A stretch of DNA of 64,000 nucleotides from Dyadobacter sediminis (GTDB lineage: Bacteria; Bacteroidota; Bacteroidia; Cytophagales; Spirosomataceae), in NCBI RefSeq assembly GCF_005860765.1, contig NZ_VCEI01000030.1:186001-250000 (forward strand), in the 5' to 3' direction. Below are positions 43,901 to 52,882 of this stretch, piece after piece. Position 1 is the first letter of the stretch; the number at the start of each line of letters is the position of its first letter. A program made the translations under genes and the position numbers. Under the pieces are notes generated by a model that was given only the letters and a program-made list of their open reading frames with translations, did not search any database and was not told the DNA's origin.

Positions 43901-44819
43901 TGTAAGCGTGAAGTTCAGCCCGAGCAGCGTCGGAATTAAAAATGCAGAATTGCTGATTAACTACAACAATGCAAATACGCCGCTCCGCATTCCGCTTTAC
44001 GGAATCGCAAACAACAGCACTTCTACGGTAAGCGTTGTGAAAAGGATTAAAGGCGGCTCGGACAGCAACGTGACCATTGGCGGAAATGTTTATGAAAATG
44101 ACATTAACTACCGTACGGGATCTGTAAGACTTGACAAGCAGGTAACGCTTAGCGATGTAAAAGGAACAGACATTGATGTGCTTTATCAGACTTACTTGTC
44201 GGCTGCGACAGACTTGGCTTCAACCGGATATAATATTCCGCTTGCAAATGGAAATTATATGGTCCGTATGCACTTTGTGGAAAATTACTGGTCGGAACAA
44301 GGCGCGCGCGTATTCAGTGCCACGATGGAAAATCAGAAAATCATATCCGATTTCGATATTTTTAAAGAAGTTGGTTACCGAGCGGCACTGGTTAAAGATT
44401 TCAACACAACGGTTAGCGATGGCGTACTGAACATCCAGTATGCTCCTAATGTCAACAGGCTTGCACTTGCAGGTATCGAAATCTTTAAAGTGAACAACAA
44501 CAATCAGCGTACAGGTGCTGAGGAAGCAGAAATCAGTCTGGAACCTGAAATAACGCAAAGAGAAATCAACGTTTTCCCTAACCCGAATTTCGGCAGCAAC
44601 ATTAATATTGATGCAAAGAATTTTGGTGCAAATGAAGAAGTAACTTTCTCTGTCATCAACGTTTCAGGCAGAATACTGCAGAGCAAAACGGTGGCTTCGG
44701 ACAATACAGGAAATGCAAATGTTTCCCTGCAATTAGGAAATGATGCCGAAAAAGGAATTTACATCATCAGTGTTTCTTCCGAATCCGGAATCATGCGATC
44801 CAAACTGATCGTTGAATAA
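40980..44819 (+). CDS. Large T9SS-secreted carbohydrate-binding protein with malectin domain
   Basis: The protein has 1279 residues with a long signal region ending near SAVQSKSA (about 37). Domains: a LamG-like beta sandwich (about 60-300, ending YTFDDFAAVSL), a malectin-like or CBM domain (about 310-465: INFRPQGTAAPSGYKADNG, GYGWFSAVSG), and an OmpL47-like domain (about 480-560: GSGLKTFQYSINGGAYTNY). Next come abnormal-spindle/choice-of-anchor-type Ig domains (about 565-700 and 895-1015: VKFSPSSVGIKNAELLI) and a malectin domain (about 1020-1180: RIKGGSDSNVTIGGNVY, MVRMHFVENYW). It ends in a T9SS type A tail (INVFPNPNFGSNINID). It is likely a surface protein that binds plant or algal glycans; substrate unknown. 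Monocistronic, with terminator. Confidence 0.9.
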   Translation: MTKCMYIKPFYLLARRGKMHLMTILSFVLFSAVQSKSATENNKLLADGCSPVSTLACTAVGVNLPFSLSFNSAVSGTIADKNGQGTGFTTVNAYSGNRLAVDGTPSNASVPGYEPSKITLASGRLQIVAGKGIDYLTNNNQLNVLGAKISPTSKIQLQVKLVNPYNGTQSQQAGLWYGLNDKTFIKLGITGNKVELRKETNDVSSTVSGTANPDQRRTETISGLNSQTVTLRMVVDTQAETVEGFYSTDGINFASTGTQYASSSLSISGMNLTSGDLYAGIFATYRNGSSAITYTFDDFAAVSLAAAAQTASINFRPQGTAAPSGYKADNGLPFDAGRGYGWFSAVSGQPADYTTNTRLRTGTVTASQLSLLIMNGTANNTDPGYWEYVIANGTYRVTVSVGDNNYYDSNHQINIEGLPAITDFTPSSSNKFRVSTAVVQVSDGRLTIDAKGALNSKINYVTIVPATTVTDATNPTASARLTGTLRSAGVYDKEAKIFLTAADAGGSGLKTFQYSINGGAYTNYAAPFTVNTPGNYSLTVRATDGNNNQTISKAYTFSIYSPPAPSGNGYMVLKNLDNFPANDQLTFSLIQTPWRRTSPDTTAYNANHDKVKLRINSKGTGQLSISSLNLSNTSAWKIAAVNTSTSPSYPVNISSGNYVDVTVQFIAKDASTRVKVFHDTLTINSNDKDAPVKKVVLHGLYQKAGEGKNEPYAQEIINAFGFTSKTGYGANDGSIKGTSVVPSSHEVPASYFVRADQSKPVTVYQMAAYHGCCASVESFKYHAKGSGTLTTLFTHSELDGQSLSPRLRNSATKLAQASFTPSGSFGIKIGSTSWSDRAKNTGNLIGIRFLKVIDRNGNVVPNAYFVNVDYINNSATNYDYQDLIYYIENVKPESGTVNYSDLASSTSAVNFNPTLTGASASVNVTLKNTGTTYSNGSTDPVVNIKSVRISGPNASEFTVGAPGTTTLSAQGTTPVSVKFSPSSVGIKNAELLINYNNANTPLRIPLYGIANNSTSTVSVVKRIKGGSDSNVTIGGNVYENDINYRTGSVRLDKQVTLSDVKGTDIDVLYQTYLSAATDLASTGYNIPLANGNYMVRMHFVENYWSEQGARVFSATMENQKIISDFDIFKEVGYRAALVKDFNTTVSDGVLNIQYAPNVNRLALAGIEIFKVNNNNQRTGAEEAEISLEPEITQREINVFPNPNFGSNINIDAKNFGANEEVTFSVINVSGRILQSKTVASDNTGNANVSLQLGNDAEKGIYIISVSSESGIMRSKLIVE

Positions 44820-44854
44820 CAAAAAAGCTCCCGGATTTTTCGGAAAGCTTTTGT

Positions 44855-44888
44855 AAAATGCAGCAGCCTTAACCGGCTGCTGCATTTT
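44855..44888 (+). terminator. Terminator of the malectin-type protein gene
   Basis: AAAATGCAGCAGCC (44855-44868) and GGCTGCTGCATTTT (44875-44888) form a perfect 14-bp stem with a TTAACC loop, followed by TGTTTTC. Confidence 0.9.
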
Positions 44889-45110
44889 TGTTTTCAGGCA
44901 AATTCAAACCGGAATTGTAAAGTATTAGAAGAATATAAAAGTGTAACTGATCCTGTAAACCAACTTCCTGATTTACAGCAAATAATCAAAAATGTTATAA
45001 AAACTGTGAACTTCTGTACATGCCTTTCATCAAGCGTTCATCTCCATAACAGCTACAAGCTAACCGCCAAAAGCTAAGGGCTAAAAGCTACATCAATCAA
45101 CCACGCAACC

Positions 45111-46685
45111 TTACTTTTTCGTGTTCGTAAGCAGCAGCATTTGCGGGAAAGACATCACGCCGTGTGAAACAAGTTTGGAAACTTCGCCGACCGTGTGAAA
45201 ATAGGAACCCAGCACAATGTCGACATCGCCGTCTTTATCAAAATCTGCAGCTTCCATCGTCAGCCATTTGCCGGGAGCAGCAGCAGGCGTGGCAGATGCC
45301 TTGAAATTCATTTTACCTTCATTGGAAAGATAAATAAACCCGTGTGCCGGATTGTCGAGGTCATTATAGAAAGAAGTTGCGGCAATATCGAGGTCACCAT
45401 CCTGATCAAAATCCCTTGCTACGGCTTTGCTTGCGCCGTATAGCGGATAAAACCAGGCTTCCCTGAAATTATCCTTGCCGTTGTTCAGGTAAATCCTTAC
45501 GCCGTGGTAATTTTTTTTAACCGGAGAAAGGTCCCAGTTGTCGCCGTTGGTCAGCAGAATATCCTGATAGCCGTCCTTGTTAAAATCGGCAAGTTCAAAG
45601 TAGCTCATTCCGTAAGAAGGCGGAAACTGAAGCACTGTTTTTTCCCTGAACTTTCCGTTTCCAAGATTATAAAAAACAGAAATTTCTTCTCTGGCCTGCG
45701 CCATCAATGCGATGATGTCCGGTTTTTTGTCGTGGTTAAAATCAGCAATCTCCACTTTTCTTGCACCCGGCAGATTTTTCAGAATATGCTCTTTTTCAGG
45801 CTGGAAGTTATCCAGCCAGCATAACTTTCCCGAATGGTTTCCAAAACCGCAAATCACGGCATCGTTTTTCCCATCCATATTCAAATCCGCAGATGCAAAC
45901 TGTACAGGCCTTGGCAGAAGCTGAATATTCAAACTTGTTCCGGCCGGACCGGCCGTTTTTTCAAGTGACATCAGTCGTCCGAGCTTTTGTTCAGAAGGTG
46001 GAAAAATACCGATTGTGAGCAATGACGGCGGTGCATTTCTTGGAAAATCCATGTCGGTCGGCGGCGTATCAAGCCACCATGTATCGCTGAGCCGAAATGC
46101 ACTGTCCAGCACATACAATGCATTCTGCGCGTCGCCAACATATAATTGTGAAGAAGTCCGGTCGTATTTCAGCAGTGTGGTTTTGGGAACCGCATGGTCG
46201 CTGACCGTGATTTCCCTTGCACTGAACAAGGCAAGCTGATCTGAAACCGGCGGCTGGGGCTTTTGCGGGAGCGGCTCCGGAGGAGCCTCCTGCGTGTAGT
46301 ATTTTACGATTTTTTCCCATTCCGCATTGGAAAGCTGCGCAGCATCCGGATAAATGTTGAGCCGGCGGATTTCTTTTTCCTCTTCCGGAAGAAGATCTGC
46401 AAACGGGTCTTTGTCCGGAAATTTTACTCCAAGACGTTGTCCCATATTCGGCAGCACACTATTTGCCCACGTATATTTATCCAGTAAAGCAGGCTCGGGA
46501 AAAAGATGGCAGCGCTGGCAATACTGCATGGCCAGCTGCTTTCCTTCTGAAGCGGAATCCGGCATTAAAACCTTTTTCTCAGTTTCTAAAAAGGAGGTTT
46601 GGTTACGAGTTTCAACATTTGCCGTAAAACTCATGACCCAGATGGAAACAGCAATAAGCAGGCATAATTTTGCTGACGGCATCAT
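45111..46685 (-). CDS. FG-GAP/VCBS repeat protein with one CxxCH heme site, secreted
   Basis: The protein has 524 residues. The signal peptide is within MMPSAKLCLLIAVSIWVMSF. A single c-type heme motif lies at Cys56-Cys59-His60 (AMQYCQRCHLFPEP), in a segment resembling the start of a monoheme cytochrome domain. The rest is a propeller of FG-GAP repeats with calcium-loop-like signatures: FASADLNMDGKNDAVICG, ADFNHDKKPDIIAL, ADFNKDGYQDILLT, RDFDQDGDLDIAAT and ADFDKDGDVDIVLG. The combination suggests an electron-transfer or sugar-oxidising surface protein, but the role is unknown. It starts 2 bp after the argH stop, so it is translationally coupled to argH, an odd pairing. Confidence 0.88.
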   Translation of the reverse strand: MMPSAKLCLLIAVSIWVMSFTANVETRNQTSFLETEKKVLMPDSASEGKQLAMQYCQRCHLFPEPALLDKYTWANSVLPNMGQRLGVKFPDKDPFADLLPEEEKEIRRLNIYPDAAQLSNAEWEKIVKYYTQEAPPEPLPQKPQPPVSDQLALFSAREITVSDHAVPKTTLLKYDRTSSQLYVGDAQNALYVLDSAFRLSDTWWLDTPPTDMDFPRNAPPSLLTIGIFPPSEQKLGRLMSLEKTAGPAGTSLNIQLLPRPVQFASADLNMDGKNDAVICGFGNHSGKLCWLDNFQPEKEHILKNLPGARKVEIADFNHDKKPDIIALMAQAREEISVFYNLGNGKFREKTVLQFPPSYGMSYFELADFNKDGYQDILLTNGDNWDLSPVKKNYHGVRIYLNNGKDNFREAWFYPLYGASKAVARDFDQDGDLDIAATSFYNDLDNPAHGFIYLSNEGKMNFKASATPAAAPGKWLTMEAADFDKDGDVDIVLGSYFHTVGEVSKLVSHGVMSFPQMLLLTNTKK

Positions 46686-46687
46686 AC

Positions 46688-48025
46688 TTATTTGCGGATC
46701 AGATCTTCCAGAGCCTTTTTGACCTTGTCATATTCAAATACAGCAATTTCCCGTTTCATTCGCTCACGGATTTCGTCTGTCTGCAGATTGCCGATGCTGC
46801 CTTCATGCGTATGCTTCAACGCACGCGGCGCAGTGTAACTTCCGTCACCGATTTCGGCTCCGACCTGCCGGTAAGCGTCACGAAAAGGCACGCCGCTAAT
46901 CACCAGTTCATTAACACGCTCTACGCTGAAAAGCAGATCATATTTGGAATCGTCCAGCAGGTTTTGCTTTACTTTCATATTCTCCAGCATAAAAGCAGCT
47001 ATGTCCAGGCATTCCAGAATTTCGTCAAAAGCGGGCATCAGAATTTCCTTTAACAACTGCATATCACGGTGATATCCGGAAGGAAGATTGCTCAGAACCA
47101 TTGTTACTTCCATCGGCAATGCTTTCATACGGTTGGTTTTTGCCCGTAACAATTCCGCCACATCCGGATTTTTCTTATGCGGCATAATGCTGCTTCCGGT
47201 TGTCAATTCATCAGGCAAAGTAATGAAACTGAAGTTCTGGCTATTGTACAGACAAACGTCCATGGCCAGTCTGGAAACGGTGGCGGCCAGTGAAGAAATC
47301 GCCATTAAAGCAGCCTGTTCCGTACGGCCTCGGCTCATTTGCGCATACACGACATTGTGATGCATGCCTTCAAATCCCAGCAAATCGGTCGTAAGCTGCC
47401 GGTTGAGCGGAAAAGAAGAGCCATAGCCTGCACCGGAACCCAGCGGATTGCGGTTGGCAAGGCGGTATGCAGCATTTAGCTGGATAACGTCATCAACAAG
47501 CGCTTCAGCATATGCGCCGAACCATAAGCCGAAAGACGAAGGCATGGCAATCTGGAGATGCGTATAGCCGGGCAGCAGATCGTTTTTGTGTTCTTCGGAA
47601 CGGCTTGCCAGTACGTCAAACAGTTTTTCTGTGGCCTGAACAACCTCGAACAGGCGCGCCCGCGTGTATAATTTCATATCCACCAGCACCTGATCGTTGC
47701 GGGAGCGGCCGCTATGGATTTTTTTTCCGGTGTCGCCCAGTTTTCGCGTAAGCATCAGCTCCACCTGCGAATGAACATCTTCAACGCCGTCTTCAATGAC
47801 AAACCCGCCATTTTCAATCAACTGATGAATCTGTTTCAGTTCGCCGCGTAATGCTTCCAGTTCGTCAGCAGCCAGCAAGCCGATTGTCTGCAGCATTTCA
47901 GCATGCGCCAGATTTCCCAGAACATCGAATTCAGCCAGATGAAGATCCATTTCACGGTCTTTTCCGACTGTGAATTTTTCGATTTTTTCAGAAGTTACGG
48001 TATTTTCCTTTTGCCAGAGTTTCAA
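46688..48025 (-). CDS. argH: Argininosuccinate lyase
   Basis: The enzyme cleaves argininosuccinate to arginine and fumarate, the last step of arginine synthesis. The fumarase/aspartase signature GSSIMPHKKNPD is at about 277-288. Also visible are SGRSRNDQV (105-113) with its catalytic-type residues, and GYTHLQ with the general-base-associated His at about 155. I choose a TTG start at 48025, which gives the conserved N terminus (M)KLWQKE and 445 residues. The ATG at 48082 would add 19 residues not typical of the family. A second arginine gene, argB, lies 14 kb away, so the pathway genes are scattered. The downstream FG-GAP gene is only 2 bp away. Confidence 0.95.
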   Translation of the reverse strand: MKLWQKENTVTSEKIEKFTVGKDREMDLHLAEFDVLGNLAHAEMLQTIGLLAADELEALRGELKQIHQLIENGGFVIEDGVEDVHSQVELMLTRKLGDTGKKIHSGRSRNDQVLVDMKLYTRARLFEVVQATEKLFDVLASRSEEHKNDLLPGYTHLQIAMPSSFGLWFGAYAEALVDDVIQLNAAYRLANRNPLGSGAGYGSSFPLNRQLTTDLLGFEGMHHNVVYAQMSRGRTEQAALMAISSLAATVSRLAMDVCLYNSQNFSFITLPDELTTGSSIMPHKKNPDVAELLRAKTNRMKALPMEVTMVLSNLPSGYHRDMQLLKEILMPAFDEILECLDIAAFMLENMKVKQNLLDDSKYDLLFSVERVNELVISGVPFRDAYRQVGAEIGDGSYTAPRALKHTHEGSIGNLQTDEIRERMKREIAVFEYDKVKKALEDLIRK

Positions 48026-48158
48026 AATACTTGAAAATAAGTAATGTAAAAGATCATTTTGATCCGGCAAATTTACAAGCAATCGGGAAGAAATCAGGAT
48101 TCAGCCTTTATTTCTGCCAGCATTAAAACAAGTAAAAGGATTTTAATTCAAAGCATTG

Positions 48159-48665
48159 TCAATCCATCAACCTTTTGATTGCCACAAAGCGCTTCTGATA
48201 ATAGCTGGCATTCAGCAGATCGTAGCGAATGCCGCCTTTCCATGCAGAATGGATAAAACGCACATAGCCCGGAGCTACTTCGGTGATGATCCCGACATGG
48301 CCGATGCGCTCGCTTGCCGCACTGTTGCCTTTGAAGAAAATAAGATCGCCCGGCCTTGCGTCATCCAGTTTGACGGTTTCACCGTGCTCTGCCTGTGCGG
48401 AACTCGAATGCGGCAGGGAAATATTCCATTTGTCAAAACAGTATCTTACAAAACCTGAACAGTCAAAACCTTTCCTGGAAGCGCCACCCGAGCGGTAAGG
48501 AATATGCAGATGCTTTGTTGCAAAGGAAACGAGCGATTGTACCGCATGAAGGCTGTCAGGAGACGCCGGCGGTGCTGCTTTTGAACCGGCCCATGCTAGA
48601 TTGCAAGTGGAAGTGACAGTCAGGAAAAAGGCAAAGGAAACAAAGGAACGACTTAAAAATGGCAT
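48159..48665 (-). CDS. Secreted NlpC/P60 (C40) cell-wall hydrolase
   Basis: The protein has 168 residues from the ATG at 48665, with a signal peptide ending near NLAWA (about 26). The NlpC/P60 domain spans 42-168 with catalytic Cys69 in GFDCSGFVRYCF, His123 in RIGHVGIITEV and His139 in RFIHSAWKGG. These enzymes cut D-gamma-glutamyl-diaminopimelate bonds in peptidoglycan stems. A longer start at 48692 is possible. The gene is divergent from purM (252 bp) and 133 bp upstream of argH on the same strand. Confidence 0.93.
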   Translation of the reverse strand: MPFLSRSFVSFAFFLTVTSTCNLAWAGSKAAPPASPDSLHAVQSLVSFATKHLHIPYRSGGASRKGFDCSGFVRYCFDKWNISLPHSSSAQAEHGETVKLDDARPGDLIFFKGNSAASERIGHVGIITEVAPGYVRFIHSAWKGGIRYDLLNASYYQKRFVAIKRLMD

Positions 48666-48917
48666 GAAAAATGGTTTTGGTCCGGCGCTCAAACCCCTGA
48701 ACAGGAGATTGTATGGCTTTTACTATTTTAAGCTGATATTTGTAAAACTAGGACTTTTTATGAGCATATCTAATTCTATATTTTGATTAATTTTCAATAC
48801 TTTCTGTAAGTTACTGATTGATCTGAAGAAATGCGATCTTCATTAAAGTAAAGGTTTAAGCACCTTTTTGCCTATTTTTGTGCCTTTAAAAGGATTAAAA
48901 CCAATAAACAGGTTCAG

Positions 48918-50090
48918 ATGAAAACAACCGACCGTTATCTCCAGCGCGGCGTTTCGGCATCCAAAGAAGATGTGCATAAGGCAATTGAAAAAATAGACAA
49001 AGGGCTTTTTCCAAAGGCTTTCTGCAAGATTGTCCCCGACATGCTTGCTGCCGATCCCGAATACTGCACCATTATGCATGCGGACGGCGCAGGGACCAAA
49101 ACTTCTTTGGCATACTTGTACTGGAAAGAAACCGGCGACATTTCAGTCTGGAAAGGCATTGCACAGGATGCCATTGTGATGAACACGGACGATCTGCTGT
49201 GTGTGGGGGCAACCGGACCGATGCTTTACTCCTCCACGATTGACAGAAACAAGAACCGCATCCCGGGCGAAGTCATTGCCGAGGTAATCAACGGAGCCGA
49301 AGAAATCCTGGAAATGCTGCGCAGCTACGGCGTTGAAATATACAGTACCGGCGGCGAAACGGCGGATGTAGGCGACCTTGTGCGGACGGTTACCGTAAAC
49401 AGTACAGTGATCGCACGCATGAAAAGATCCGAAGTAATTGATAATGCCAATATAAAAGCCGGCGATGTGATTGTAGGACTTGCATCGTACGGACAGGCAA
49501 CTTATGAAAATGCCTATAACGGCGGAATGGGAAGCAACGGACTTACATCGGCAAGGCACGACGTACTTGGAAAATATCTGGCGGAGAAATATCCGGAAAG
49601 CTTTGACCCTGAAATAAATACCGAACTGATTTACAGCGGCAGCAGAAAACTGACAGATCCCGTTGAAGGCAGTCCGCTGAATGTAGGCCAGCTTATTCTT
49701 TCCCCGACGCGCACTTATGCACCGGTGGCAAAGGCATTGCTTGACGAGATGCGCCCGCACATTCACGGCATGGTGCACTGCAGCGGCGGCGCTCAGACGA
49801 AAATTCTACATTTTGTTGATAACCTTCACATTATCAAGGATAATTTATTACCCATACCGCCCCTGTTCAGACTTATCCAGCAGGAAAGCGGAACAAGCTG
49901 GCAGGAAATGTACAAAGTTTTCAACATGGGCCACAGGCTTGAAATCTATTTGCCCGAAGCACACGCAGAAAAGGTCATAAGCATTTCCAGATCCTTCGGA
50001 ATAGATGCGCAGGTAATCGGAAGAGTAGAAGAATCTCCGGCGAAGAAACTGACTATACGGAACGAATCCGGCGAATATCATTACAACTAA
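48918..50090 (+). CDS. purM: Phosphoribosylformylglycinamidine cyclo-ligase (AIR synthase)
   Basis: The enzyme makes aminoimidazole ribotide from FGAM with ATP in purine synthesis. The protein has 390 residues, longer than the E. coli enzyme (345) but of a size I expect for the Bacteroidetes form. The nucleotide- and metal-binding loop HADGAGTKTSLAY is at about 54-66, followed by MNTDDLLCVGATGP (88-101) and STGGETADVGDLVR. The C-terminal lobe has VHCSGGAQTKIL and VFNMGHRLEIYLP. Other purine genes are not in the window. A terminator hairpin follows the stop. Assignment to purM rather than another PurM-fold enzyme rests on the overall motif order. Confidence 0.9.
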   Translation: MKTTDRYLQRGVSASKEDVHKAIEKIDKGLFPKAFCKIVPDMLAADPEYCTIMHADGAGTKTSLAYLYWKETGDISVWKGIAQDAIVMNTDDLLCVGATGPMLYSSTIDRNKNRIPGEVIAEVINGAEEILEMLRSYGVEIYSTGGETADVGDLVRTVTVNSTVIARMKRSEVIDNANIKAGDVIVGLASYGQATYENAYNGGMGSNGLTSARHDVLGKYLAEKYPESFDPEINTELIYSGSRKLTDPVEGSPLNVGQLILSPTRTYAPVAKALLDEMRPHIHGMVHCSGGAQTKILHFVDNLHIIKDNLLPIPPLFRLIQQESGTSWQEMYKVFNMGHRLEIYLPEAHAEKVISISRSFGIDAQVIGRVEESPAKKLTIRNESGEYHYN

Positions 50091-50107
50091 TTTCTGCAAA
50101 GCAGTAG

Positions 50108-50137
50108 AAGCCTTCCGGTCAGCCGACTGGAAGGCTT
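50108..50137 (+). terminator. Terminator of purM
   Basis: AAGCCTTCCGGTC (50108-50120) and GACTGGAAGGCTT (50125-50137) pair with a single G-T wobble around an AGCC loop and run into TTTTTATGG. Confidence 0.85.
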
Positions 50138-50278
50138 TTTTATGGCCTCATTTTCAATATTATACCTTTTTTTACAATAGTAAAGCCTTGGAAGGATTCA
50201 AGATTCCACTGGCACAATGTTATAGATGAACATGTAGAACTATTTTAAATTTTCTTCATCATCTTAAACTTCCGGCTT

Positions 50279-51991
50279 ATGAAAAATCTTGACTTTCCTG
50301 GATTTTCCCGAAATTTTTTGCTACTGCTTTTTTCAATAATGCTTGCCAGTCAGGCCATTTCACAGGCTCCTGACGTGAAGATCAACATGACGCCCGTTAT
50401 TACAAACCTGACAGCGCCGATGCAGATCGTACATGCCGGCGATGGCTCCAACCGGATTTTCATTGCCGAAAGAAGAGGCGTTGTGAAAGTTTTCGAGGCC
50501 GGCTCACTGGCTTCGCCTTCCACTTATCTGAATATGAATTTGCCGGACTCAACGGTTGGCGCGCAGGGCGAAGGCGGTTTGCTGAGCATCGCATTTCACC
50601 CCGACTATGCAACAAACGGCTACATTTATACTTATTACACAGATCGGGCTGGCGATCTGGTTCTGGCAAGATACACCGCCGCAACTTCTTCTGCTGCTAC
50701 AATTAATGCAAATACGCGCTTTGAAATCCTGAAAATACCGCATCCTGTAAACAGAAACCATAATGGCGGAGAACTTCATTTTGGCTACAATGACGGCTTT
50801 CTGTATTTGTCCACTGGCGATGGAGGCGGCGCCAATGACATTCCCAGAAATGCCCAGAATCCATCCAGTCTGCTTGGAAAAATACTGAGGATCGACGTGA
50901 ACATGCCGGCAGGAGAAACAGGCAGTTACAAAATACCGGTTGATAATCCGTACGGAAATGAAGTTTTCGCAACAGGTCTGAGAAATCCGTTCCGATGGAG
51001 CTTTGACCGGGAAGAACACGGTATGTGGATCGGCGATGTAGGCCAGGGAGCATTGGAAGAAATCAATTTTTTACCGGATGGAAGCGTAAATGGCGCCAAT
51101 TTCGGGTGGAGGTGCTATGAAGGAAATGCGGCAACGCCGGGTATTGACAGAACCGGCTGCGGACCGATAGAAAACTATACCGTACCCGTTTATACTTACC
51201 CGAACAGTACCGAAAGAGGAAAATCGGTAATTGGCGGCGTGGTGTACAGAGGCCGGAAACACCCGCTTATGTATGGCTACTACATTGGCATGGATTATTA
51301 TTCGGGCGACATTCACAAGATACTTGCCGATGGTTCTGTAAAAGAATACCAGACTTCCGCGCTGGCCGGCGTTGTGGACATCGGTGAAGATGAAAGCGGT
51401 GAAATATATGCCGTAGCCGGCAATGCTGTTTACAACATTTATACCGAAGAAGGCCTGCCGGTAACACTGCTCAACTTTTCCGGTTTCGCCGGCAATGAAG
51501 GTGTAAAATTAACCTGGCAAACTAATGAAGAAAGGAATTTCCGTGAATTTGAGATAGAACACAGCAACAATGCGATCGGTTTTGAAAAAGCAGGAACTAT
51601 ACCGGCCGCAAATGCCTTATCCGGCTCGAATTATACCTTTTTTCACCGGAATACAGGCAAAGGAAACTTCTACTACCGTCTGAAAATGATTGATACGGAT
51701 AATACTTTCAAATACTCCCGAATGATTACCGTCAACATGACCGGCATGTTCAGCGAAAACTTTGTAAGACCTTCCATAATCAGCAATGGTACGATCAATG
51801 TGGTTATTGACGAGCCTTTTCAGTCGCTGGAACTGATCAATACGAAAGGACAGGTTTCACAGAAAGAAGAGATTTCCGGCAGGAACGGCGCTGTAAGTAT
51901 TCCTTTAAAAACACCGGCATCGGGGATTTACACAGTTCGTATGGCCGGCCCGGACAAAGTTGTTCAGCAGAAAGTACTTGTAAAGGAATAG
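50279..51991 (+). CDS. PQQ-dependent sugar dehydrogenase-like protein with T9SS tail
   Basis: The protein has 570 residues with a signal peptide ending near ASQAISQ. Residues about 35-385 form the six-bladed soluble glucose/sorbosone dehydrogenase propeller: NLTAPMQIVHAGDGSNRIFIAER, GEGGLLSIAFHPDY, a His-containing RNHNGGELHFG near 160, STGDGGGANDIPRNAQ, and FATGLRNPFRWSFDR. A fibronectin-like domain (about 395-480) ends FYYRLKMIDTDNTFKYSRM. The C terminus is a T9SS type A-like domain, weak in its first motif (VRPSIISNGTINVVI) but with GIYTVRMAGPDK. It probably oxidises aldose sugars at the cell surface with PQQ as cofactor. It is monocistronic. Confidence 0.9.
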   Translation: MKNLDFPGFSRNFLLLLFSIMLASQAISQAPDVKINMTPVITNLTAPMQIVHAGDGSNRIFIAERRGVVKVFEAGSLASPSTYLNMNLPDSTVGAQGEGGLLSIAFHPDYATNGYIYTYYTDRAGDLVLARYTAATSSAATINANTRFEILKIPHPVNRNHNGGELHFGYNDGFLYLSTGDGGGANDIPRNAQNPSSLLGKILRIDVNMPAGETGSYKIPVDNPYGNEVFATGLRNPFRWSFDREEHGMWIGDVGQGALEEINFLPDGSVNGANFGWRCYEGNAATPGIDRTGCGPIENYTVPVYTYPNSTERGKSVIGGVVYRGRKHPLMYGYYIGMDYYSGDIHKILADGSVKEYQTSALAGVVDIGEDESGEIYAVAGNAVYNIYTEEGLPVTLLNFSGFAGNEGVKLTWQTNEERNFREFEIEHSNNAIGFEKAGTIPAANALSGSNYTFFHRNTGKGNFYYRLKMIDTDNTFKYSRMITVNMTGMFSENFVRPSIISNGTINVVIDEPFQSLELINTKGQVSQKEEISGRNGAVSIPLKTPASGIYTVRMAGPDKVVQQKVLVKE

Positions 51992-52032
51992 ACGATGTGT
52001 ATGGTATTGTAAAACCTGAATTGAAATGCATT

Positions 52033-52776
52033 TCAGTTCAGGTTCAGACCGACGGCAAGGCCGAGATAGGGTTTGCCGTTGTAAAGCCAGTATATGCTGT
52101 TTTTATCCAGCAGATGATCGATGCCACCTATGATGCCGAACGTAAAATTGTCAATACCCATAATCACCGCAGCGCCTTTTGACCAGATCATGCCATCGTA
52201 TTCAATGGCAATCTGGTTGCTGGTAACATAAGGATTCATGGCAGTAGCGCCCAGTCCGGTGATGACACCGGCAGAAATACCGTAATGTTTAATCTTCTGA
52301 TTGATCTGTCCGATCGGATTTCTGTCATAGGAAAGCCGGTACGTATCGTTTCGGAAACCAAGGTAAACCGCACCATTGAGGTTATTGCTGAATTGTCTGG
52401 GAAAGGATTGCACGGAAGGCCGGAATTTGAGCGGAATAGTCAGAACATCAATATCAAAACCATTTTGCCAATACCGGTTTGCACGAATGGTTTCTGCATT
52501 TGCTTTCTGCGGGTAGCTTTGCTTCGGAAGCGAAGAAGCTTTCAGGGAAAGTCGCTGCCAGCCTTTTTTCAGCGCATAGACGATGACAGAATCTTCAGTA
52601 TTTTCAATGTAAACCTGCGCCCTTTTGCCTTGTACCCGGGAATGGTAAACGCCGTCGGCAAAAGCAAATTTAGGATTGTCTTTCAAACCCTTACACCCGT
52701 ATAGCGTTACAACCGAAGTGAAAAGCAGCAGCATTACGGCTCTGAGACGGATCATGAAAGTTCTGTTGATACGCAT
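52033..52776 (-). CDS. Lipoprotein of unknown function
   Basis: The ATG at 52776 gives 247 residues, beginning MRINRTFMIRLRAVMLLL; a second ATG at 52755 gives 240. Either way a lipobox TLYGC lies just after the hydrophobic stretch. The rest is beta-rich, with motifs IYVENTEDSVIVY-like (QVYIENTEDSVIVYALKKG), DIDVLTIPLKFRP and NLNGAVYLGFRNDTYRLSYD. It ends in Gly- and hydrophobic-rich segments (ISAGVITGLGATAMNPY, FTFGIIGGIDHLLD) typical of small outer-membrane-associated proteins. I do not recognise a family. It is convergent with the PQQ dehydrogenase gene and divergent from a small membrane protein gene. Confidence 0.7.
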   Translation of the reverse strand: MRINRTFMIRLRAVMLLLFTSVVTLYGCKGLKDNPKFAFADGVYHSRVQGKRAQVYIENTEDSVIVYALKKGWQRLSLKASSLPKQSYPQKANAETIRANRYWQNGFDIDVLTIPLKFRPSVQSFPRQFSNNLNGAVYLGFRNDTYRLSYDRNPIGQINQKIKHYGISAGVITGLGATAMNPYVTSNQIAIEYDGMIWSKGAAVIMGIDNFTFGIIGGIDHLLDKNSIYWLYNGKPYLGLAVGLNLN

Positions 52777-52882
52777 GTAATTTATGAAATATCCGGCTTT
52801 ATCTGCACGGAATACAAAGCACATGATTTTTGGCAGGGCATAATATTTTAAATATGGGGATAAATACAGTTAAAAACCGACT

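Noticed and set aside
49143..49778. Minus-strand frame of 211 codons
   Set aside because: Mirror frame of purM, rich in Cys and His with no domain character.
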